Part shown: positions 6,001 through 8,988 of the stretch, piece after piece
How positions within the stretch are numbered: position 1 is the first letter of the stretch
Layout: each line of letters starts with the position of its first letter
From: an uncultured Bacteroidales bacterium
GTDB taxonomy: Bacteria > Bacteroidota > Bacteroidia > Bacteroidales > F082
Reading direction: 5' to 3'
NCBI GenBank assembly: GCA_937926515.1
Contig: CALAZZ010000267.1
Location: 1 to 9,800 of the forward strand
DNA: 9,800 nucleotides
Translations under genes and position numbers: made by a program
Notes under the pieces: model-generated
The model's input: the letters and a program-made list of their open reading frames with translations, nothing else
What the model was told of the DNA's origin: nothing
Databases searched by the model: none

Positions 6001-8963
6001 TGGGCGAACTGCAACCTTCAAATGATGCCTCATGTAATGGTGCTACGGATGGCTATGTTGCAATAGTAGTATCAGGCGGACTACCGCCATACTCCTATTT
6101 ATGGAGCAATGGTGCAACCACAGCAAACCTTATCAATGTGGGGGCAGGAACATATAGTGTTGTGGTTACCGATGCCAACGGTTGCACCGCATCACTTCAA
6201 GCTGAAGTGGGCGAACCTGACCCAATTACTGCGACTTTCTTCGCTTTCGCACTCACATGTGGCGAGGGAACTACACCCGTTCTGGTGCAAGGATTTGGTG
6301 GAACTCCTCCATACCAGTTCAGCATGGATGGCGAAAACTACCAGGACTCAGGAGAATTCTCCGATTTGGCATTTGGCACATACACCTTCTTTATTAAGGA
6401 CGCTAACAATTGCGTGGTTGATATTGAATATACTATGCGCAGTGTGTGCATGGATATCACCAAAACACTGTTTTCTATTGATGGTGACGAAAATGCAGAG
6501 AAATACAATGCCGTTGGTCAGGTGCTACTTTATGAGATTATAGTAGAGAATACAGATAATATACCGGTAACTGATGTGATCGTAAGCGACCCCGATGCTG
6601 AAAACATTACTTACATTTCTGGTGATATCAACGTAGATAACATACTGAATGTAGGCGAAACATGGGTTTATACGGCTACCTACACCGTGACCCAGGCTGA
6701 TATGGATAGAGGTTTCTTCACCAATACGGCATCTGCCCAGGGTGAGTATCCCGGTCCAATTGGTGATCCTGTGCCTACCCCTGTATTTGAAGATGATGAA
6801 ACGGTTGAGGCAGATGTTACTCCGGAACTCAGCATTTCAAAAACTGCTAACCCGGCTACATACAATACTGAAGGAGATGTGATTACCTACACCATCACCG
6901 TTCAAAATACCGGCAATGCAGCCATCAGCAGTATTGATGTAGCTGATGTGCAGGCCACAACAGGACCAGTCTATGTTTCTGGTGATGCCAACACCAACAA
7001 CATCCTTGACGTTAATGAAACCTGGGTATATTCAGCCACCTATACCGTTACCCAACCCGATGTGGACATTGGCGCCTACACCAATACGGCTACTGCCGAT
7101 GGTACCTACAACGATGGCGATGGTAATCCGCAGCCGGTTGATCAGGTGAGTGATGATGAGGTGGTAACGGCAGACCAGCAGCCCTCAATCACTGTCACCA
7201 AGACAGCCGATCCTCAGACATACTCGGCTGCAGGCGAGGTGATCACTTACACCATCGTGGTAGAAAATACCGGCAATGTGAGCGTCAGCGATATAGAAGT
7301 GGTGGATGATCTCACGGGCGACACCTTTGGACCTGTGACCCTTGAACCGGGACAGACGGATACATTCATCGCCACCTACACCATCACACTGGCCGATATG
7401 GATGCCGCAAGTGTGACCAACACCGTCACCGCTGTGGGTAATGATCCCAACGATGATCCTGTTGAAGATGAGGATGAAGAAACCATCACGGCAGACCAGG
7501 CTCCTTCGATCACTGTCAGCAAGTTGGCTTCTCCCCATACTTATAGTGAAATAGGTCAGTCAATAAATTATACACTCACTGTTACAAACACAGGAAATGT
7601 TACTCTTAGTGATGTGTTGGTGACTGATCCACTAACGGATTTCAATACCACCATCGGTACGCTGACTCCAACTGCCAGTGTAAACTTTAGCACTACTTAC
7701 ACTATTCAATCTAATGACTTGATTGTTGGTACAGTAACTAACATAGCAACAGCATTGGGTAAAGATCCTAATGGTAATGATGTAAATGGTGAGGATGATG
7801 AAGTGATTACTGCAGATCCTAATGAGATCATCGCTGTGGACGACACAGAAACCGGTATCAACGGTTATGAAGGTCAGACTTCTGTGGTTGTTGTCTTTAA
7901 CAATGATAGCCTCAATGGCGAACAAGTTGGACTGGCTTCAGTTACCCTCTACGTTAATGGAACTGAGGTTACATCTCCAGTTCAGTTTAATGGCCCTGAT
8001 GGGAACCCCACATCTCAGGTGTTACTCAACCCAGATGGGTCAGTGGATGTGCTGCCCAATACGCCAAGCGGTGTTTATACCATTACTTACGAAATATGTG
8101 AAATATTGAACCCTACGAATTGTGATGAGGCCGTGGTTACAATTTCTGTTAGTCCCTTTGCTGATCTGGATGTTTTTAAAACAGTCGATAATCCAGCACC
8201 AAACATTGGAGAAGATGTTGTGTTTACAATCAAAGTTACAAACAATGGATTGGATGATGCCAGTGGTGTATCAGTTTATGATCTACTACCTTCAGGATTG
8301 AACTATAAATCACATCAGGCTTCCTTGGGTGACTATGAAAATGAAATTGGAATATGGTCCATATCATCAATTCCCTATCCCGGCTCAGCTACCTTGACAA
8401 TTACTGCAATGGTAACAGCGGATGATGTATCTACCATCACCAATACTGCCTGTATTCTTCAAGCGGATCAGTTTGATCCTGAAGATGATAATAATTGTGA
8501 CGAAGTTGCCATTATCAGACCACCCGATGTAACTCCTGTAATCACCGCCATTCCAAACGTTATGAACGGGCCACTAGAATTCTCAATCAGGGTTCAAATC
8601 ACTGAACTTAATTATGTACACACTGATGGTTCGATTAGCGTATTAATTCCAAAAGACATCAGGTGGAGCATGGTTGACGGTGAATACGACCCTGACCGAA
8701 CGAACCTTCCAGGCTTCACTGATCCACTGAACAATGCAGATTGGAGCTACTCACAGGATGCCAATAATCACATCTTTACATCAAATCCTGGCGTAGTAAT
8801 CGATGCAGGTGGTTTTTCATTCTTTGGCTTTAGAGCTGAATGGGATTCAGGTGAGACTCAAGGTATTTATACCATAACCTCACAAATTGTATCGGGTAGT
8901 GGTGGAGAGAATAGAATCTGGAATAATGCAGATGCGGAAAAGATCGACTATTTTATTGATTAA
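1..8963 (+). CDS. Giant multidomain repeat surface protein (DUF11 / SBBP propeller / SprB repeats), 5'-partial
   Basis: This is one uninterrupted frame of 2986 codons, with its first whole codon at base 3 and a TAA at 8961-8963. The frame is open to the left edge, and bases 3-56 encode a normal end of a DUF11-like repeat. The TTG at 57 is therefore an internal leucine and the true start lies outside the window. Order, in residues counted from base 3: DUF11 16-135 and 136-284; seven-bladed propeller 285-760; SprB-type pair 761-908; three DUF7507-type repeats 909-1257; DUF11 1258-1377 and 1378-1526; second propeller 1527-2001; SprB-type pair 2002-2149; four DUF7507-type repeats 2150-2606; Ig-like 2607-2719; DUF11 2720-2842; C-terminal domain 2843-2986. 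No catalytic motif or membrane segment is visible. Such proteins in Bacteroidota are normally exported, often by type IX secretion, and act in adhesion or gliding. The exact role here is unknown. A T9SS-type C-terminal sorting domain is not evident. Confidence 0.93.
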   Translation, partial: DLDNNEDEADVDPQSADLLLVKNAQPSPVVAGGTITFTINVTNLGPNDALNTTVEDVLSAGLTIKHANPSTGSWLAPVWTIGTLPVGDTETLTITASVGSDVTGTVTNVATVSSSTTDLNPGNNTDNTETPVGLEADLAIHKAATPASYVPGGQVNWVITVTNNGPSDVSDALVNDLFPAAVSDISWSVSTNGNASAANMSGNGHIEDELVSIAAGPGNSVIYTVTATVDCDFTGMLQNTATVDAPDGVTDNDPDNNSWQSEHTQGGDPLLVQVLECDIPSDDYVDWAVHLDPSTDAQNARGTSITTDHFGNVYTAGYFNGTMSSTSLCADITGNGNPQGDIFIKKTDINGNCLWIVNMGAAGPDQVYSITVDSHGNVYATGEFAGTVDFDPHPINTFNLSSHTNNIADTDVFVLKLNSLGEFQWAVKLGGNSDDRARGIALDADGNVLVTGFFNNTLDTYAGSGTGTINLTSTQGSDIFIAKIDPAANLLWARRIGNNDSDEGSSIAADLSGNIYVSGRFGGAVDFDPEGSPYILTSTGAYDAFILKLDASGNLAWSRRIGTSNGPSASNDIKVDKDGNIILAGFYQGSSPTIGSTSGSTALPIPTAVNEDFLVIKMNPEADVIWARGLGAAGTEVGHSLYLDYFGNFYIAGEMGTAMIDFDPHPVNTYNLSTNGGQDIVYFSLDTDGDFRWARNYGSNSSDVALGIAVDIYGNVIGTGYFNTGTVVFDPAPGQGNFAFTTTGAGNDGFIQHISQCLMGMYDPNSDVSCFGGSDGAVFVTASGGTPPYSYSWNTGATTPYIQDVPAGPYTVTVTDANGCEALLNVEVNEPDEITATFTDFVLSCEEETTSVFVNASGGTPPYQYSMDDENYQESIEFPDLVFGTYTFYIKDANDCVVDFQYTIRSVCMDITKTLFSIDGDENAEKYNAVGQVLVYEIAVENTGNIPVTEVIVSDPDAENITYVSGDTGDDQILDVGEIWVYTATYTITQSDMDRGYFTNTASVIGKRPGLIDPVDTPTFEDDETVEADIIPAISILKTADPATYITAGDAITYSITVQNTGNTAISNIDVNDVQATTGPAYVSGDVNTNNILDVGEIWVYSATYTITQPDMDIGAYTNTATADGTYNDGEGNPQPVDQVSDDEVVYATQSATISVDKSADKPFYSTIGELITYDIVVTNTGNVTIIDLVVFDNLTGDTWNIPILAPGTTHTLTATYNVDNNDFVVGQISNTATATGEDPNGDTVEGSDFEIITALIADLELTKIASPSPVVAGGNITFTLTITNLGPNDAQDVVVTDVLSADLVFVDAVPTTGSWLAPNWSIGTLGFGATETLTIIATVKSEVTNPITNYGVVSSTTFDPDDTNNDDNTETPISLEADLVILKTTASPSYIPGATVSWTITVTNNGPSDVSNALVNDIFDPVLTDISWSVTTNGAASAVNISGNGNIVNEEVSITAGPANSIIYLVTARVDCDFTGTLTNTATATPPLGVTDSNPNNNTSTVQHDLAGSPLLVELIDCDTPSDSFTDWARQLTGNTGSRYNHDIVIDNIGNVYTSGIFYNNTNFDYGDGDHTLNGGGAGDGFAMKYDKNGNLLWVYHIEGSTGLDIVTSIDVDATGNVYLTGSFRGTINFDNNGTFNLSIAGSGNRDIFVVKLNTNGDFQWARQIGSIADDEGSAITVSNQGNIYITGYFRNSLIEYNPLGSINLVHSGPGANSAERNDIFVIKINNSGDLLWAKSIGSTGPDEGLGIAADTDDNVYITGYFTGTTNFNPNPGPAFNLTSQDAVSGDAFVLKLDDNGDLVWAKQIGTAAGPGKGNDIAIDQSGHVLITGSFHGAPDLYPDMASVGISSYGGTDGFVVKMDSGGNILWATNMGGTGNDAGNSITTDAFGEVYVAGDISRFNPTIEINATFGSFSIPIGGNGDFFATKLTQNGIFKWAQGYGASLEDDAKGIAVDNERNVFVTGSFRGTVDFDASNLSQLLLSVPDGFNSAYTFKVNQCAMGELQPSNDASCNGATDGYVAIVVSGGLPPYSYLWSNGATTANLINVGAGTYSVVVTDANGCTASLQAEVGEPDPITATFFAFALTCGEGTTPVLVQGFGGTPPYQFSMDGENYQDSGEFSDLAFGTYTFFIKDANNCVVDIEYTMRSVCMDITKTLFSIDGDENAEKYNAVGQVLLYEIIVENTDNIPVTDVIVSDPDAENITYISGDINVDNILNVGETWVYTATYTVTQADMDRGFFTNTASAQGEYPGPIGDPVPTPVFEDDETVEADVTPELSISKTANPATYNTEGDVITYTITVQNTGNAAISSIDVADVQATTGPVYVSGDANTNNILDVNETWVYSATYTVTQPDVDIGAYTNTATADGTYNDGDGNPQPVDQVSDDEVVTADQQPSITVTKTADPQTYSAAGEVITYTIVVENTGNVSVSDIEVVDDLTGDTFGPVTLEPGQTDTFIATYTITLADMDAASVTNTVTAVGNDPNDDPVEDEDEETITADQAPSITVSKLASPHTYSEIGQSINYTLTVTNTGNVTLSDVLVTDPLTDFNTTIGTLTPTASVNFSTTYTIQSNDLIVGTVTNIATALGKDPNGNDVNGEDDEVITADPNEIIAVDDTETGINGYEGQTSVVVVFNNDSLNGEQVGLASVTLYVNGTEVTSPVQFNGPDGNPTSQVLLNPDGSVDVLPNTPSGVYTITYEICEILNPTNCDEAVVTISVSPFADLDVFKTVDNPAPNIGEDVVFTIKVTNNGLDDASGVSVYDLLPSGLNYKSHQASLGDYENEIGIWSISSIPYPGSATLTITAMVTADDVSTITNTACILQADQFDPEDDNNCDEVAIIRPPDVTPVITAIPNVMNGPLEFSIRVQITELNYVHTDGSISVLIPKDIRWSMVDGEYDPDRTNLPGFTDPLNNADWSYSQDANNHIFTSNPGVVIDAGGFSFFGFRAEWDSGETQGIYTITSQIVSGSGGENRIWNNADAEKIDYFID
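48..407 (+). repeat. DUF11-type repeat 1
   Basis: About 120 residues with the typical DUF11 (TIGR01451-like) pattern: 'ADL..vK...PSPVVAGG', then 'ITFTINVTNLGPNDA', 'V.DVLSAGL', an 'IGTL..G.TETLTI' strand, and 'NNTDN' before the next repeat. It is predicted to be a secreted immunoglobulin-like beta sandwich used as a spacer or stalk. It pairs with 3774-4133, which shares 'PSPVVAGG', 'TNLGPNDA' and 'TGSWLAP'. Confidence 0.85.
408..854 (+). repeat. DUF11-type repeat 2 with extended insert
   Basis: Starts 'ADLAIHK' with 'VTNNGPSDVSDALV.D.FP'. It is longer than repeat 1 because of an insert around 'DISWSVSTNGNASAANMSGNG' with 'IAAGPGNSVIYTVTA'. Two cysteines ('VDCDFTG' and 'LECDIPSDD') recur at the same places in 4134-4580, so they probably form a disulfide. 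The end 'DPLLVQVLECD' leads directly into the propeller. Confidence 0.8.
855..2282 (+). repeat. Seven-bladed beta-propeller 1 (SBBP-like blades)
   Basis: Seven blade units are visible. Their 'GN.Y.(A/T/S)G' anchors begin at 933, 1128, 1338, 1539, 1737, 1941 and 2142, spaced 65-70 residues apart. The usual blade reads 'sI.vD..GNvYvtG.F.GtvdFDP...fnL.s....D.Fv.KLd..G...WA..iG'. The opening strand 'VDWAVHL' resembles the 'WA..iG' strand that ends a normal blade. The seventh unit stops at 'ISQCLMG' without that strand, so the ring can close by this N-terminal strand completing the last blade. Seven blades is a standard closed propeller. Blade 1 carries two cysteines (codons at 987 and 1059) not found in copy 2. 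Likely a binding or scaffold domain; the ligand is unknown. Confidence 0.8.
2283..2726 (+). repeat. SprB-type (PKD-like) repeat pair 1
   Basis: The first unit (2283-2495) matches the SprB repeat pattern closely: 'VSCFGGSDGAV.V.ASGGTPPYSYSW.tGATTP.I.dvpAGPYTVTVTDANGC'. The second (2496-2726) is a diverged relative: 'LSCEEETTSVFVNASGGTPPYQYSM', then 'FGTYTFYIKDANDC'. Each unit holds a cysteine near its start and in its 'DANxC' end. SprB repeats are named for the Flavobacterium gliding adhesin and are common in T9SS-exported proteins. Bases 2581-2588 are an eight-C run within the GGTPPY codons. Confidence 0.85.
2727..3098 (+). repeat. DUF7507-type repeat, copy 1 unit 1
   Basis: 124 residues beginning 'MDITKTLFSIDGDENAEKY', then 'G(Q)VLVYEIAVENTGNIPVTEVIVSDP', 'ILDVGEIWVYTATYTITQSDMDRG' and 'NTASV', ending in an acidic 'FEDDETVEAD' linker. 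This is the DUF11-like 'K.....Y...G..i.Y.i.v.NTGN' beta-sandwich repeat. It includes bases 2754-2800, which are identical to 6477-6523. Confidence 0.78.
3099..3455 (+). repeat. DUF7507-type repeat, copy 1 unit 2
   Basis: 119 residues: 'ISILKTADPATY', 'ITYSITVQNTGNTAISNIDV.DVQ', 'NNILDVGEIWVYSATYTITQPDMDIGAYTNTATADG', ending 'QVSDDEVVYATQ'. The last third (3337-3439) is nearly identical in DNA to 7063-7165. Confidence 0.8.
3456..3773 (+). repeat. DUF7507-type repeat, copy 1 unit 3
   Basis: 106 residues: 'ATISVDKSADKPFY', 'ITYDIVVTNTGNVTIIDLVV.DNLTGDTW', 'APGTTHTLTATY' and 'NTATATGEDPNGD'. Its middle ('NLTGDT....L.PG') resembles the unit at 7185-7505. Its end ('ND.vVG...N.ATA.G.DPNG') resembles the unit at 7506-7820. 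It is the last unit before the second super-module begins. Confidence 0.78.
3774..4133 (+). repeat. DUF11-type repeat 3
   Basis: 120 residues, the same length as the repeat at 48-407. It shows 'ADLELTKIASPSPVVAGG', 'TNLGPNDAQDVVVTDVLSADL', 'TTGSWLAPNWSIGTL' and 'DPDDTNNDDNTETP'. It opens the second super-module. Confidence 0.85.
4134..4580 (+). repeat. DUF11-type repeat 4 with extended insert
   Basis: 149 residues, equal in length to 408-854. It shows 'ADLVILK', 'VTNNGPSDVSNALVNDIF' and 'DISWSVTTNGAASAVNISGNG', plus the conserved cysteine pair 'VDCDFTG' and 'LIDCDTPSD'. It ends where the second propeller begins. Confidence 0.8.
4581..6005 (+). repeat. Seven-bladed beta-propeller 2 (SBBP-like blades)
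   Basis: Seven blade anchors begin at 4653 (GNVYTSG), 4851 (GNVYLTG), 5049 (GNIYITG), 5265 (DNVYITG), 5472 (GHVLITG), 5667 (GEVYVAG) and 5871 (RNVFVTG), spaced 65-72 residues apart. Blades 1-6 end in 'W' strands such as 'LLWAKSIG' and 'LVWAKQIG'. The opening 'TDWARQL' can supply the missing strand of blade 7, as in propeller 1. It ends 'VNQCAMG', matching 'ISQCLMG' in propeller 1. It lacks the extra blade-1 cysteine pair of copy 1. Codons here are AT-rich (20 of 60 bases GC at 4861-4920). Confidence 0.8.
6006..6449 (+). repeat. SprB-type (PKD-like) repeat pair 2
   Basis: First unit 6006-6218: 'ASCNGATDGYV.IVVSGGLPPYSYLWSNGATTANL', then 'AGTYSVVVTDANGC'. Second unit 6219-6449: 'LTCGEGTTPVLVQGFGGTPPYQFSM', then 'FGTYTFFIKDANNC', ending 'RSVC'. 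The total of 148 residues equals the pair at 2283-2726. The cysteines are conserved, but there is no C homopolymer at the GGTPPY codons here. Confidence 0.84.
6450..6824 (+). repeat. DUF7507-type repeat, copy 2 unit 1
   Basis: 125 residues. The first 26 residues (from MDITKTLF to GQVL) are the same as at 2727. It continues 'YEIIVENTDNIPVTDVIVSDP', 'VGETWVYTATYTVTQADMDRG' and 'FEDDETVEAD'. One residue is gained relative to copy 1, around 'PGPIGDPV'. Confidence 0.8.
6825..7184 (+). repeat. DUF7507-type repeat, copy 2 unit 2
   Basis: 120 residues: 'ELSISKTANPATYNTEGD', 'ITYTITVQNTGNAAISSIDVADVQ', 'DIGAYTNTATADGTYNDGDG' and 'VSDDEVVTADQQP'. This is the stretch closest to copy 1. Bases 7063-7165 differ from 3337-3439 at only two of 103 positions (3380 T/7106 C, 3395 G/7121 T). 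Confidence 0.82.
7185..7505 (+). repeat. DUF7507-type repeat, copy 2 unit 3
   Basis: 107 residues: 'SITVTKTADPQTYSAAGE', 'ITYTIVVENTGNVSVSDIEVVDDLTGDTF', 'LEPGQTDTFIATYTITLADMDAASVTNTVTAVG', and an acidic end 'VEDEDEETITAD'. It is GC-rich (34 of 60 bases at 7201-7260), in contrast to the next unit. Confidence 0.8.
7506..7820 (+). repeat. DUF7507-type repeat, extra unit 4
   Basis: 105 residues: 'SITVSKLASPHTYSEIGQ', 'INYTLTVTNTGNVTLSDVLVTDPLTD' and 'NDLIVGTVTNIATALGKDPNGNDVNGEDDEVITAD'. There is no unit at this place in copy 1. The stretch is markedly AT-rich (18 of 60 bases GC at 7681-7740), unlike the unit immediately before it. Confidence 0.78.
7821..8159 (+). other. Ig/cadherin-like domain in the giant protein
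   Basis: 113 residues: 'IIAVDDTETGINGYEGQ..VVVVFNNDSLNG', 'VTLYVNG', 'LNPDGSVDVLPNTPSGVYTITYEICEILNPTNC', ending 'VTISVSPF'. The order 'DD......NG..G......NNDxLNG...V...LNPDGSV.V...TP.GvYTitY.IC' is a recurring Ig/cadherin-like module near the C-termini of large Bacteroidota surface proteins. Two cysteines in 'ICEILNPTNC' are close enough to form a disulfide. It occurs once, after the duplicated modules. Confidence 0.7.
8160..8528 (+). repeat. DUF11-type repeat 5 (terminal)
   Basis: 123 residues: 'ADLDVFKTVDNPAPNIGEDVVFTIKVTNNGLDDASGVSVYDLLPSGL', 'ATLTITAMV', 'NTAC....QFDPEDDNNCDE'. It is a complete DUF11-type unit with its own cysteine pair, and it stands outside the super-modules. Confidence 0.83.
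8529..8963 (+). other. C-terminal domain ending 'DYFID', candidate sorting/attachment end
   Basis: The last 144 residues do not look like the repeats before them. Visible landmarks are 'ITAIPNVMNGPLEFSIRVQITELN', 'ISVLIPKDIRW', 'NNADWSYSQD..NHIFTSNPG', 'FSFFGFRAEWDSGETQGIYTIT', 'VSGSGGENRIWNNADAEKIDYFID' (given in pieces: GSGGENRIWNNADAEK, then IDYFID) and a stop. It looks like an all-beta domain. From memory, similar 'SGGE.R..NN.DAE..DYFI' ends occur in other Bacteroidota DUF11 proteins; I could not verify this. It is not the usual T9SS type A or type B (gliding-motility-associated) C-terminal domain. Confidence 0.6.
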
Positions 8964-8988
8964 AGAATTGGAACATAAAAATATACTG
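8964..8988 (+). other. Short intergenic gap, no promoter or terminator seen
   Basis: Only 25 bases separate the TAA of the giant gene from the ATG at 8989. The spacer is A-rich ('aacataaaaatatactg' before the ATG) and has no Shine-Dalgarno-like purine run at the normal distance, as is usual in Bacteroidota. I see no hairpin followed by T residues and no room for a separate promoter, so read-through from the giant gene is likely. Confidence 0.55.

Larger units (their letters stand above)
3774..7505 (+). repeat. Super-module copy 2 (about 1244 residues)
   Basis: This is the second in-frame copy, with the same domain order and nearly the same length for each domain. The propeller is 475 residues against 476 and the SprB-type pair is 148 against 148. 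The first DUF7507-type repeat is 125 against 124. Copy 2 is followed by one more DUF7507-type repeat (7506-7820) that copy 1 lacks. Protein similarity to copy 1 is lowest in the propeller and highest in the first two DUF7507-type repeats. Confidence 0.9.

Noticed and set aside
48..7820. CRISPR array or non-coding tandem repeat
   Set aside because: The repeats are long, in frame and diverged at codon level with conserved protein motifs. There are no short identical repeats with unique spacers.
345..8109. Many 60-140-codon open frames on the minus strand and in the other plus frames across the giant gene
   Set aside because: They lie wholly inside a convincing long coding frame. Their translations show no domain patterns, and several recur at equivalent places only because the underlying gene is duplicated.
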